From: Leucocoprinus leucothites
Lineage: Eukaryota; Basidiomycota; Agaricomycetes; Agaricales; Agaricaceae
Reading direction: 5' to 3'
DNA length: 64,000 nt
Assembly (NCBI GenBank): GCA_013368445.1
Contig: JAACJO010000002.1
Span: forward strand, 868,001 to 932,000
Part shown: one piece after another, positions 47,374-58,901 of the stretch
Layout of the letters: every line of letters starts with the position of its first letter
Position numbering within the stretch: the stretch's first letter is position 1
Position numbers and translations under genes: made by a program
The notes under the pieces: generated by a model
The model's database searches: none
The model's input: the letters and a program-made list of their open reading frames with translations, nothing else
Told to the model about the DNA's origin: nothing

Positions 47374-49414
47374 CTATGCCGACTTTGCTTCTGTCAGAAT
47401 CTCTTCCACGCTCTGGACAAGAATATCCACCGTCATCGCGATCTCCTCCTTCTTGACATTGTATGCAGGCGAGACGATAATGTGATCTCCTTTTGTACCT
47501 TCTTTGTTTGCGCCTCCATTAAAGCCCATGATAACGATGCCATTCTCCAACGCTCTTGCCTGAACCAGCATCGCGATTGAAGATCCTTTGAAATCGAATC
47601 CTTCAGCTTCTAGGGTCTCCCAGCTAAACTCAACGCTCCAGAACAAACCACCGCCACGAATATCGTGGATATAAGGAGCCGCCTTTGCATTTGGGCCACT
47701 CAAACGTTGCCTAAGCAGCTGTTCTAAACGAGATATCAGATCAGCCAGAAGCTCAATAACCTAAGATAATCATTTGGACAACATACCCAAGTATTGCCCT
47801 TGCGCCCGAACGTTGCTAAGCAAGTTCTCTTCTTTGATGACCTTTTGCACAGCAAGAGCGGCAGAGCAAGCCAGAGGATGAGCCTATCAAACAATCAGTC
47901 CCTGAAACCAGTCTACTTTTAACCTCCATCAGCGAGAACACGAACCTGATAGGTGTGTCCGTGTTTCCAGATACCTGAACTACCACGAATACCTTGGGCG
48001 ACCTTTTTGGACATCAAAACCGCGCCAATTGATGCATACCTACGCATACCAATCAGCATCTATCTGTTGAACAATCACCCCAATAATCGCGCATTAATCA
48101 TGACTGACCCGCCTCCCAGGCCCTTAGCAACTGCCTGTATATCGGGCTAAACGTGTTAGACGGGAGTCAGTCGCGTAATATGATCGAGAATGAAAATACA
48201 CACAGCAGCGCCGTCGCCAAACGACTGCCATGCATGAAGTGTTCCCATGCCTATTGGTTTGATTTTAATCTAATCTATGATACCCATGAGGTGAATACGC
48301 ACGGCCCATTCCGCTCATGACCTATTAACCAATTTCTTTCAATAAGTGCTTCCACAAGAAACTGTAGCGGCTCACCTCGTCAAGAATGAATAGTGCACCA
48401 TACTTTTCACAGACAGATTTCATAGCCTTGAAGTACCCCTTAGGCGCAGGAACACAACCAGTGGTAGCTCCAACCACGGTCTCCGCAACAACTGACCAAA
48501 GATTTTAGCCGCCAATACCGAGGGAGAAAAATACCAGAGTATCACAGGTTGACTTACATCCAATGACGGTGTCGGGACCTAGCTCCAAGAATTTATCTTC
48601 CAGCTCCTTTCTCAACCTCTCGACATACTGCTCTTCTGTCTCTTCAGGCTTTTTGAACCTGACAGCATATGCAGGCGAAACATGATGGAAATGTTGATCA
48701 TCCAAAATGGCCGCATAAGGCTTTCGCCTCATCGGATGCCAAGCCAATGATAGAGTACCTATCGAGTTTCCGTGGAAGGATAGCTCACGAGCAATAAAGT
48801 TGACACGCTGTGGCTGATTAGTTTCCAGGACATACTGACATTGAATGTCAGCGCGGCTTCACAGACACATTCTAAACATAAACCACTCACTTGTCGAGCG
48901 AGTTTGATAACACCATCCATCGCTTCGGTGCCTGCAGTCGACAATGAACAAACATGCACAGCAAGGGCCACCAAGATACATACCCCCACTAGCGTACCCA
49001 ACACTCTCAAAGGCACCATCGCTACCGTCCACCAAATACTTGGCAAGCGCCTCTGCAGGTTCATTTGACAACTGCATATTATATACATCTAATCGACGCA
49101 GCATCAGCACCACACAAAACCTAAAAGTCGGAACCCAAATACGCACAAGGAACCGTGTCGATTTGGTCCTTCAACGCCTGAATAACCTTCTGATGACTAT
49201 TGCCCAGGCAAGAAACAGCAGCACCTCCAACGGCATCATACACCGTCCTACCATCCTCCAAAGTGATATAACTTCCCTCCGCGGAAACGCCTACTGGAGG
49301 TCTCCATGGAGTTCTATGCAAGATCGACGTCGGCTGTTTGAAATCCGGACCGTTCTTCACCGTGTTAATCGTGGTAGATTTCCCTGGTGGCGAGGTGATG
49401 GCTGAACCGTTCAT
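47374..49414 (-). CDS. Class-III pyridoxal-phosphate aminotransferase
   Basis: A PLP-dependent aminotransferase of the class-III (omega-aminotransferase/AGXT2-like) fold, spliced from about ten exons. It begins MNGSAITSPPGKST and soon has the substrate-entry block DGRTVYDAVGGAAVSCLGNS. Cofactor motifs in order are GAFESVGYASGGS followed by EAMDGVIKLAR, the HGNS loop, LFILDEVMSGMGRMGT with the PLP-binding Asp, and AVAKGLGGGYASIGAVL with the Schiff-base Lys (about 48.1 kb). The C-terminal domain reads YIHDIRGGGLFWSVEF and ends VQSVEEILTEAKSA. Substrate is not predictable from sequence. There is no targeting peptide I can defend. It sits between UFD4 and a long spacer, with no pathway partner nearby. 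Confidence 0.9.
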
Positions 49415-50660
49415 CGTAGTAGATACAGAGCGCGGAAAAACACGGGCTAAATGACAATCTATAAGTCAAACGGCATGTTAGCACTGGTTCATCGGCGCAA
49501 CAGATATCAAAAACAAAAAGACAAACTCGAAAACCAAAAACAGAGTAGTAAATCGTGAGCACGATCGGTTACCCCACAACCCAGTGGCTACAAAGACGAA
49601 GACCTGAGAGTTCAATACCCACACATTCCAACAAATCACGGCCTATAAATATAAAAAGGCTGTTTCCCCACAATGAGGCAACACGCAAGAAAAATAGCCC
49701 CAAGCCGAGTTCCGAGATCCGGGATCCGAGCGGACAGAAGAGAACAAGTCTTCTTCCACAGCGACACTCACACTTCAAAAAACCCTGCTTCACTTGTCAA
49801 CGAGCAGGGATAGTTTACACCGAGCACAATTAACTTGGAAGTTGTCGTACTTGATCTAAAAGAGGAAGAAGTCAGTCGAAAACCGATAAGAAACCAAAGA
49901 CCAAGCAGAAGACAAAACGACCCAAATCACACCTCTACAGCCATATATACCAACACGAACTCCCACAACGATATCAGACCTCAGGAGATCGCAAAACCCA
50001 AGGGAAATGAGGAGACGAGTGGCTCACCTAATTCCAAGCCCACGATGGCGCAATGAATGGAGCAGACCCAAAATCGATCATCCCTACCCTACACGGCCCT
50101 CCGTATACCGATAAGGATATCTCTATATCATTCTCGTACGACAGACTCCGTCCCCAATCCAGTTTGGATTGAACTTCGCTTTATTGAAAAGCCCGTGGTA
50201 TGTGCATGGGACCATCCTTTTAAATTCAAGAAGCAAGAGGCTTTAGAGAAGCTACTCTCGGAGGTTATCGATCGTCCATCACCGCTTCAGTATTGACCCA
50301 GACATGTCAAACGGATGTGGTCTAACCATCACTTGTGAACGGAGCTGAAGAGCCGAGCAGTGAAGGAGAATAAATATTAAGTAAATTAAGACGGAGCGGT
50401 AAAATTAGCAAAAGCCGGGTTTCTCATGGAATTTGTTCCGCCGCTGCATGACAAGCGCTTATTCACGACACCCTTCCCTTTGACTTAAAAGTTACACCTG
50501 GCACAATATTTCTCTACCCATCAGTCTACACGTTTGTGTACAAAGTCATGGCAACGCGAATTTAACCAAGTAAACAAGACAGAGCGCTAGAAAGTTCAAT
50601 GTGTAGAAGCATCCCAAAGTCCCATGAAATCTCAAAGAAAAAATCTCGCCGTGTCGTCCA
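49415..50660. other. Long spacer upstream of the aminotransferase gene
   Basis: About 1.25 kb without a supportable gene. Bases about 49,490-50,060 are strikingly A-rich and T-poor on the plus strand, which as the minus-strand leader would be a T-rich promoter. Open frames at 49555-49833, 49835-50056 and 50057-50296 follow one another but have no recognisable motif and biased low-complexity content. I treat them as chance. Confidence 0.45.
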
Positions 50661-52861
50661 TCATTCGCTCCCCGAACCACTGGCGCTACCACCACCGACG
50701 GTGGCAGATATCGGGGTTATAATACCACTTCCTGTTCCCCAGCTCTGTCTTTTCAACGCGCTCTCCCTTAACGAATTTGCGCCATGCGAGTGTGTCCTTG
50801 ACCGCGTATGGCCCAACCCACGACTAATGAAGACACGATATTAGTGCTTTAGCATTCGCCCAGCACCCATAAATTTAGCTATAGAACTCACTTGAGTGTG
50901 GGTGAGCCAGCCAACCTCGCGAAATTACTCGGGAATAGAGGGTTCCCAGCGACTCTGAAATCGCCGTTCATCCCATCCCCGCCCAAATGCAGTTCACTCA
51001 ATACACTACTTGTATCACCAGCATCACTTCCTGATTGCGGATTGGCGGCCCTCATGTTTGACAACAAAGCAGCAATATTGCTTCCAGAATCGGTTTTTCT
51101 GAATGGACCAATGGAGGAGAATGAACTGCTTCTACTGTGAGGCCTCGAACCAACGAATGAAGATGACGACGTTTTATTTCCACTGGTAACAGGGAATCCT
51201 GGAATTGCTATGGAGCCAGGAACGGAGGCGGACGGGGAGATAGGTGAAAGTACTAGCGGGCTGTCATAGTGGGTGACGGGTAAAGGCGCAGTGGAGATCT
51301 TGAGGCCTTGAATTAGTGAGGGCGAGAGATGTTGATGTTCAGTCGCCGGAGTAGCAGTAGCAGATTGTTTCTCGGCTTCGGCTTCGGCTTCTTCCTCTTC
51401 AGCACCCTCTGCGATATCTCCGAGTCCATCAGATGGCCCAGCCGACAATGACGATGGTAATGACAAAGGTGGAGGGGCAGTGGAGAAAGATGGTGATGGT
51501 GCTATGAGAGGTTCAATAACTACTTGATTCTCAGGCTCCGTTTCGAAACGCGAAGAGGAAGGTGGACTGAAGGCCCCAATGACAATACCGTCTTGTCCAG
51601 CCGAATCCATACTCAAACGTTTCCCTCGCCTGTCGAAAACCGGAGAATCAATGATGGCATCCCAATCAGCCCAATGACCTCGGGCAGCCCTTCCCTCATC
51701 ATCCGAAATATCCTCCGTTCTGACACTATCCCTATCCGAACCAGAGCCACCATCGTTATCACGATTAATCGAGAAATCCCAGTCTATATCTAGCTCTGGA
51801 GGGATCCCCAAGGCACCTTTTACGCGCTCCCAGATTAATTCGGAGTGTGAAATGATACACTTTCTCGCGGCGTATGCCCAAATTGTATCAGGCGCCACAT
51901 CACGATCAACCTTGGTGAGATGAAAGACAAGATGACGATAGGTCCACTCTGCGGGATCATTGGGGAGATCGGAAGGCTGTTCTAAAGGGCTTGTTGGATC
52001 GGCATCCTTCTTCTGCCCAAATGTTTGTGCAAGTAGGGAAAAAAGCTTTGCATCGGGAGGGGTTGAAATGAGGGATGCCACCTCTGATGCTCGATCGATA
52101 AAGGGGAGATATATGTCTTCGGGAAGAGGGGTGAAATTGGCTGGTGCAACGGCCTGTGCATGGCCAGGACCAGGGGAATGGGGTCCGAGTACAGGTGAAC
52201 TTGAAAGTACGGCAGGTGATGTGGGCCCAGAAAGGGGAGTGGACGCAGCTTGCGCAAGACTACGGGGACTCGTTGACTGATGAGCGAGATCGACGAGTTG
52301 CTCAGGGGTCAGACGGGGCTTGGTCTGAAACGGGTTAGAAGTTGACTGTCGAGGCGACGATGGACGAATGCGTGGAGAGGTTGATGGACTTGGTGCACGA
52401 TCCCTGGCGCTCCCAGTAGGAGATTTTCCAGAGGTGGGCCCAGAGCCGGAGAAGGAAGAGAACGCAAAGCTCAGGCGCGTGGACTGGGGCGAATTGGTAG
52501 ACTCGGCCGGCGGCTGAGGTGGGCTGATCGAACTGGCGGCGGGACCGGGACCGGGGCGTCGGGAAAATCTGCGTTGGCTAAGGACAGGAGCATTCGGAGG
52601 TTCTTGGAGGATAACTGGCGGCGTCTGGGGCGAGGCGACGCGGACGATGGTTAAGATACTTGACGAGACACGGTTGGAGTTGTGATTAAACTCGGCGTGG
52701 AGGTTGAACGGATCAAATGCCGTCGCCGACCCACGGCGAGTGCTGACGCGACGTTGAGCGAGAGGAGCAGGCTGGGAGGAGAGGGACATGAGTACTGAAC
52801 ACTGAGTTGTAGGGGGGAGAGGTAGGAATTGTTCTGGCTGGGCTTGAGCCTCGACGACCAT
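50661..52861 (-). CDS. Unrecognised 710-residue serine/proline-rich protein
   Basis: Two exons, complement of 50892-52861 and 50661-50823 (2133 nt), joined by a 68-nt intron. The first 200 residues are Ser/Pro-rich and basic (RRVSTRRGS, FSRRPGPGP, SPSTSPRIRPSSPRQS). Residues about 250-370 look folded: LPEDIYLPFIDRASEVASLI, KLFSLLAQTFGQK, WTYRHLVFHLTKVDRDVAP, WAYAARKCIISHSELIWERV. The rest is acidic and Ser-rich, with an (EA)-rich run near 51.4 kb and the repeated-looking motif RPHSRSSSFSSIGPF, which resembles a phosphorylation site. The terminal exon adds RSRTHSHGANSLRES. I do not recognise the family; it looks like a conserved basidiomycete regulatory or scaffold protein. Confidence 0.8.
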
Positions 52862-53552
52862 CTAAAGTACCAGGGCTCAGTGCTATTTATGTACATGACA
52901 TCACGGCCTTCCCCGCATCTCCTTCCGTAAAACGAGCTTCTCTCTCCTATTCAGTCCTTTCATTTCGCTTTTCTGCCCGCCTGCTGACCGTCAGCTGACG
53001 GTATATTCTCTAGTTAGCGATGCCCTGGGCCGCAGTACAAACTTGGCGCGGCCCACTCAGCCATTCAGAATCGACGAAACCTGATTTTGGCTACTTAATT
53101 GAAATCCCAACAATGTCAAGAATATGTCTTGAGTCGAATATTCCCTCCTGACCTTCTGATACTTTGAGCACTCTGGCACCCAGGTATTTAATTAGCAGAT
53201 GAAGACGTAAGCCTGTCAGAAAATCGTTGCAAGAGCAATTTTCATGAGTAAACAAGAAGCCATCAACGTGCCAATCCAAGAGCCAACCGCCCAGGCTTCG
53301 GAGGGCTTCTCGGTGTGAACAAATTCTGGTCATGTCGTAGGTTTACTCCTTACAGACTACGCGCTACTGGACTATCTCCCACTACAAGCACAATCGACTG
53401 GGTAGATCGAACGTTCGTTCGCTAAAAGCCGCAACTCGCTTTTGATACGTAGAGGTTAAAATAGAGTATCATACAACATACCCACACGCTCGAGTATGGA
53501 ACAAGCTAAGTGTGCCCCTTGCAACCGCATCGCTCATATATATGTATGTACA
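52862..53552. promoter_or_regulatory. Spacer with a 14-bp palindrome
   Basis: About 690 bases between the 710-residue protein gene start and the PAF1 stop. A perfect palindrome CCGTCAGCTGACGG lies at 52988-53001, about 130 bases upstream of the minus-strand ATG, and may bind a dimeric regulator. A 80-codon ORF at 53091-53333 has no motif. Confidence 0.45.
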
Positions 53553-55172
53553 TCATGTTGCCACTGACGCCACCGTGGTACCGTTCATGTACATCATGTC
53601 ATCCACCTCAATTTCTCCTTCCGCATCCGCATCCGTCCGCATCTTCAGTAGGTAGTCCGGATCCGACACTTCAGCAAGGTATTCTTGTCGTTCGGTCTCT
53701 TCCTCTTCACTGATAGGTGCATGTGTCAGCCGTATGACTTCCCATTTATCATCATATTGCTCATATTGCTGCAAAGGCAATTCAGTAAAGCTGAGAATGG
53801 ACGAAGGGGAACAAACTCACGTTTGCACGTTTCTTTTTCAGCAACATCTTCCTCTCAATATTTTTATAATACGCCCCCTTGTCTCTTCTCGTCGCACTTT
53901 CCCCCGACCCAGCAATCATATCCTCAAACTTCGGGGGCGCATTCCCATCCCCGTCCCACAAAACCAGTAAAAACTCATTTTCGATGTTCTGCTCCACCTT
54001 GATAGTTTCATAATCCCTAACGAATTGGAACAACGTAGGTTCCTGATCTTCAGCAACTTCGTACGGCGCAATAGACGTTCTTGTCTCCTTCAACTTGATT
54101 GCAGACTCGTCGTCTTGCGTAAGGTAATACGCCAAGAAGGAATCGTGCTCCGTCTTCATAGGTCGTAGAATCGCGCAATCCAGTCGTTCATCCTCCACCT
54201 TACATATCAAAACACCGGTTAGCCAACTGCCTGGAATGGTAAAGGTACGACTTACATCGACAGGCCGATCCCCAGGTCTTTCCGAAAACCGGAATAAATC
54301 ATACTGATTCGGCCAAATATCTGCATCTGGTAGGATGGGGTACGACTCCACAGCCGTAACGTCAGGTTTGTTGGGATGCTTCAGCGTTGAAAGGTCGAAG
54401 GTATCATTCGACGCCGCGAACGAGGCTTCGATATCTCTCAGCTGTGCACTTCTCGATATATCAATAGGCGCTGATTGGATGGCTTTCCTGTGACCAAGTT
54501 CTTCTGTCAGGGAATCAAACTCAATTAAGTGAAGGGAAAGGGGACATACATGTCCTGTGATGATGAAGACCTCATTACTCCTTCCCTACTAATATACTCC
54601 GTCTTCCTCAACCACGGTACATGAGCCAACGGCGTCGAGGTCCCACTCGAGGTCCCCACATTCGCTGTGATACCCGTCGAGCTCGATGGATCCGACAACA
54701 AGAACGCGTCCTTTGGATCCAATTTTGGTAGATTCAGCGGATCTGGATTCAACGCTGTACCAGGAACAAAATACAACCATTTCACACCAAAATCAGCACA
54801 GTTTCTCTGAAAGGCCTCGATTTAGAGAGACAGGATATTCCTCACCTGAATCATCGGCACCCTCTTCCCACAAACACTCAAACTTCCCCAGGTCCAATGG
54901 CATACCCAACTCGGCATCCACAATCATAGGTAATGGCGTCTCATTGACTAACTCATTCAGAAACTCCGGTAGCGTGTATCGTTTTGGATTCGTCGGTATA
55001 TCTAGTAATTTTGGTGGACATGGTGGTGCGGGGAGGGGATTTGAGTATCGGACACGGACAAGGAGGTCGAGTTTTGAACTTCAGCGTAGAAGACGACGAG
55101 GGGAGAACTACCGAGTGAGTAACGTGTTGTTTGATTTCAAAATTGGAAGGAATACCTTTTCTTGAAACTCAT
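53553..55172 (-). CDS. PAF1: PAF1, RNA polymerase II-associated factor
   Basis: Core subunit of the nuclear PAF1 complex, which couples Pol II elongation to histone modification. It has 426 residues: complement of 55156-55172, 54846-55078, 54550-54754, 54256-54487, 53821-54198 and 53553-53768 (1281 nt). The 17-nt first exon gives MSFKK, which continues as SKLDLLVRVRYSNPLPAPPCPPK, the conserved Paf1 opening. The 91-nt intron 54755-54845 joins ADDS to ALNPDPLNLPKLDPKDAFLL. Then come WLRKTEYISREG (signature), IEASFAASN, LPDADIWPNQYDLFRF and ERLDCAILRPM. The C-terminus is acidic (EEEETERQEYLAEV). Intron acceptor choices rest on frame and family resemblance. Confidence 0.92.
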
Positions 55173-56084
55173 CTGGAATTGGGGATGAGGATGGTAAATG
55201 TGTTGAGCGGCTTGAGGCCTTCGTGAGCAGCAATGATGGCGTTTGCCAAGTTCGTCGAAGCGGATACCAAACAAAGGTAAAGTCTATTCCGCGATCCAAA
55301 AATAGATCGCGTTCAGCCAGAATGCTCAGCGTCTGGAACCCAGCTAGTCTCATTTCTAAGAGATGATCCCATGTCATTCTGTTAACTACTAAACCACAAG
55401 ACCTCACGTCATGGTGAGTTGAGCTGGATTTGTACGGTATTGTTTGATTATCAATAAGTGGGGGCGACTGGAAATTTTTAGATGATGATATTCCTTCGAG
55501 GCGCTCGAACATATTAAAACGGGGACGTATTGAATAACTTTCATGTAGAACCCGTTGTGTGACTTGGAGGCGCGATGATATCAACCAATGGTGAATCGTA
55601 ATGCAAAGCTCAGTTGGTTCTATTAGTACTAACTGCCCGTGATTCTAAGGGTATGCAGTGCTACTCTTGGATCTAGGGTCCGGTCAGGACGAGTCCAAGT
55701 TCAAACGTTCAACAATGTAATCAGAAGCATCGCATAGAAATAAGTTTGGAATAATAATTCGGCGTAAATATAGGCGTTTACAAGCAGTGCACATGGCAAG
55801 TAGAACCGGCCTCACCCGGCGATAGAAAAAACCGCAGGATATTGTAAATGTACGCAGATAGAAATACAACATGAAGCGTGTGCGACGCGGGCTCGAGAGC
55901 AAACAATGACGTTGGATCTAAATAAAGAAGCATCAAGGTCTTCGATTCGGCGGCTGATCAAGAACTATACAGTACCCCGGTCTTTGCCGATATTTTCACC
56001 CACGGCACCAATACCAACAATCACCAAGCCCTAAGCCCCCGCGCCGACTCAAGCAATCGTAGTCTCCTCCACCTCCGCTGCAAG
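55173..56084. other. Divergent spacer between PAF1 and eL43
   Basis: About 910 bases between outward-facing PAF1 and eL43 starts. A 158-codon minus ORF at 55108-55584 overlaps the PAF1 first exon out of frame and is not credible. The stretch just before 56085 is C/T-rich, as usual for ribosomal-protein promoters. An AGCTCAGTTGG string near 55604 recalls a tRNA A-box, but no B-box follows. Confidence 0.45.
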
Positions 56085-56639
56085 ATGGTCCGTATCCTTG
56101 GCTTTCCACTGTCCATTCGTTGACTGAAGACCCACATCCACAGACAAAACGCACAAAGAAGGTCGGCATCACCGGAAAGTACGGTACTGTACGTCTTGAA
56201 CCACGGTACTTCATCCCGGAAACATCTCATTGAACCCAATTTCTTTTCCTTGTGGATATTAGCGTTATGGTGCCTCGCTCAGGAAGCAGGTGAAGAAGAT
56301 GGAAGTTTCGCAGCACGCTAGGTACACATGCACTTTCTGCGGAAAAGTGTGTACTCTATCACTTTAAATCAACTGAAAGTTCCTGGTACTGACCACTTCT
56401 AATTTACATCCGATGTGGCTCTGTAATTTGTAGGATTCGGTAAAGAGGTCAGCAGTTGGAATTTGGAACTGTAAGGCTTGCAAGAAGACCATTGCTGGCG
56501 GAGCATGGACAGTGACAACGACTGCTGCTGCCACAGTGCGCAGGTACGTTTAGCCAGTGATCTCTCACCCCGATCGGCTTGTAACCTGGATTATTCTAAT
56601 AGCACAATTCGTCGGCTACGCGAGTTGACCGAGGCTTGA
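56085..56639 (+). CDS. RPL43: 60S ribosomal protein eL43 (L37a)
   Basis: A 92-residue zinc-ribbon protein of the large ribosomal subunit. Exons: 56085-56087 (only the ATG), 56144-56188, 56263-56346, 56434-56543 and 56603-56639 (279 nt). It reads [20 protein letters not shown], then [20 protein letters not shown], then [19 protein letters not shown], ending [11 protein letters not shown]. The four zinc Cys (CTFC and CKAC) are intact. The intron directly after the start codon is common in fungal ribosomal-protein genes. All exons are too short for an ORF scan. Confidence 0.96.
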
Positions 56640-56979
56640 AACCCCTTGATCCTCCTTATTTTTTGCATCCTTCTCCCTCGTGTCATCCATGTATGTTCGT
56701 ATGCGCTATGAACCCAAAATGCATTAACGTCGCCGCTGCCACTTGGAGCTCTTGGCTCACTGGATCGATCGATGGAATTTGCGTTTTTTGTGAATCAAGA
56801 TATTATATTCAGCAGCAGTGACTCCGTATCCGTTTATCTGAGGAATTGTGGCATCAACTAATCGAATGGTCGCGAGCTATAGCAATGTCCTAAGGTCATG
56901 CACTAAACAAGTCATCGTCTGTAGGGCGTCGAGAACTGAGGATGATTTAAGATCGAGTGGACGCCCCATGTTCCACCGT
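56640..56979. terminator. Convergent 3' spacer, eL43 / SFH5-like
   Basis: The 340 bases between two convergent stop codons, holding both 3' untranslated regions. No gene and no strong hairpin is evident. Confidence 0.35.
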
Positions 56980-58308
56980 CTAAAAACCCTGGGCGTGTCC
57001 CCCATAACGCTTAGGGAGCTCCTCTTCACTGATGTAGGGACTCAGAGCCTTGTGGATGGCATGATGGCCGGTACCAACAACAGACATCTTGGCTAGGGTG
57101 GCAGCAGGTATAATTGATTTGAAGGCCCAAAAGATCCAGTTGAGTAAGGTGGGGACATTAATGAAGAACTTCTTAAACTGCATTACAGGGGTGAGTAATG
57201 TGTTGAACAGGGGATGGGAGAGACTGACGAGAAGTTCGGGATAATGGGACGAGAAGATGTTCGCTGCCTCTGATGCCGCACTCTTCGAGTTCGCATCGCG
57301 CGAGGTAAGACTAACACCCTCATAGTCTAGGAGTTTCACTGAGTACGTGGAAGAATACGCGGCTCTTGAACGGCGTACCGTGAATCTGAAGGGTTTGATC
57401 AATGGACTCAAAATCTAGTTGTTGCATCATGCGTTCGTGAAGGGCAACTCGCCAACTGAACAACAAAACAACAAAAGTTAGGGTGATATTCATAAGCCCT
57501 TGAGAGACTGACCGAAGGAACAACTGAACGTCAGAGAAGATAGCCTTAAGGTCTTGATCACCGCCGTATACGTTGTACATGACCGGGCGTCCCTCCTTGT
57601 CTTTACCGTAGATGTGACCCATGGAGTCAAACAGCCCCTCAGGATATTTTTGTGTCATGGCACCTTCGACATCGAACGATTTTCGCCAGCGTAACGTGGT
57701 CTGGAACATGTCTCTAGCGTCGCGAACGCTCAGGTTCCTGTGCTTCGTTTTAACCCTGATACCGGGAGATTGACAGTGAGGCCAGGTGACGTTACCTGGC
57801 ACGAAGGAACTTCATCAACACTACGCTGACTTTGGCATTGCGAGGGTTGTTTGGGTCTATCTTGACCCCCCACATGGTGATGGGTGTCTCTTTGGCTTTA
57901 GGATCATCGGGGAAGGCAAGAGCAAGAATTTCCGGGAGCGCATCCTATTAGACAGCAATAAGTGAGTATAGTATTTATTATATCAAAGTGAGAAGGAGCC
58001 TTGCTCACTCTAAACTCCTTGAGTACGATCCATTCTTGCGCCGTGAACTTTTCTGTCAGTGGGTTCTGCGGCTCAGGAGCTTCTTGAGTCTTCTCTGGAG
58101 AAGCAGCAGTCACAGTAGCAGGTTCAGTAGGAGATTTGGGCGTAGCAGCAGGCTGAGGTGCTTCCGCGGTGGCCGCTGGAGTTGGAGTCTCTACTGTAGC
58201 CGGAGGTGGCACAGAGGTGGTTTCTACAAGTGTAGGCTCTGTGGCTGTTGCCTGAGTATGGATAGGTGTAGTTGTGATCTCGGGAGCGAATCCCTCTGTA
58301 TTCGACAT
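56980..58308 (-). CDS. SFH5: SFH5-like phosphatidylinositol transfer protein (CRAL-TRIO)
   Basis: A 365-residue Sec14-superfamily lipid-transfer protein that moves phosphatidylinositol at ER/plasma-membrane sites. Exons: complement of 58009-58308, 57796-57944, 57513-57737, 57379-57455 and 56980-57326 (1098 nt). The first 90 residues are Pro/Thr/Ala-rich and disordered. Then EKFTAQEWIVLKEFRDALPE starts the CRAL-TRIO N-terminal helices, with MWGVKIDPNNPRNAKVSVVL and KFLRARNLSVRDARDMF. The lipid-binding lobe has GKDKEGRPVMYNVYGG, QLDFESIDQTLQIHDYEGVS, NIFSSHYPELL and FKSIIPAATLAKMSVVG, ending LPKRYGGHAQGF, the typical SFH5 tail. The start was taken at MSNTEG because upstream codons are not an ATG. 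It is convergent with eL43. Confidence 0.9.
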
Positions 58309-58901
58309 CTCTAGCAATGTTCCTAGGTGTTGAGACGGTTGTAAGGGGTGCGGACACGAGGACTGGTTCGGCCCCGTACGCCATCGTTTATTATGTTATC
58401 AGATAAGATTCAGGGATTTTTCGCACACTGAACTCTTCCTTTCTCGACGTTTGGTGCAAGACGGGAAAGTGCTCCACCCGTTGCTATGCAAACCTATTGC
58501 GTAGCATCCTGCATGGGCGATAAGTAGAGTCAACAAAAGACAGATAATACAATAATGAAGTATATAATAGACAAGGATCAGCTATTCTGAACACAAGAGT
58601 TTGGGAGAAAGGCTTCTGTTCAACTGGGCGGCGATGCACACCCGAGATCTGAGATTGATGGTTTCAATGCGTGACAAAAATATGTGACGTGACTGCAACC
58701 TTAGAGGTCGAGGTGTTTGTCGAGGAACTGCCAAACACTGCAATTACCTGCCTTCTCCCATTCACTGCCTCTGGTACCAGCGCAGTGTCCTTGAGAGACG
58801 TACAAGTCTCAGAAACTGTCCTTTCGTTCCTCCCGCCGCGCATGTGCTTATTTATCGCCCTATCCTAATTCATCATCTCGTCCTTTATCCCCGACCGCGA
58901 T
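58309..58901. promoter_or_regulatory. Bidirectional promoter region, SFH5-like / SLY41-like
   Basis: About 590 bases between divergent starts. The last 60 bases before 58902 are C/T-rich, a common core-promoter context. ORFs here have no motif. Confidence 0.4.

Noticed and set aside
49555..50296. Three consecutive plus ORFs upstream of the aminotransferase gene
   Set aside because: Biased low-complexity composition, no motif and no convincing splice sites; probably an A-rich leader/promoter.
54755..54845. Coding reading through CADFGVKWLYFVPG in PAF1
   Set aside because: Phase does not fit the upstream exon; treating it as an intron joins two conserved PAF1 blocks in frame.
55108..55584. 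158-codon minus ORF overlapping the PAF1 first exon
   Set aside because: Out of frame with PAF1 and without recognisable motifs.
55595..55670. Possible tRNA gene (A-box-like AGCTCAGTTGG)
   Set aside because: No B-box (GGTTCGANNCC) follows and no cloverleaf can be drawn.
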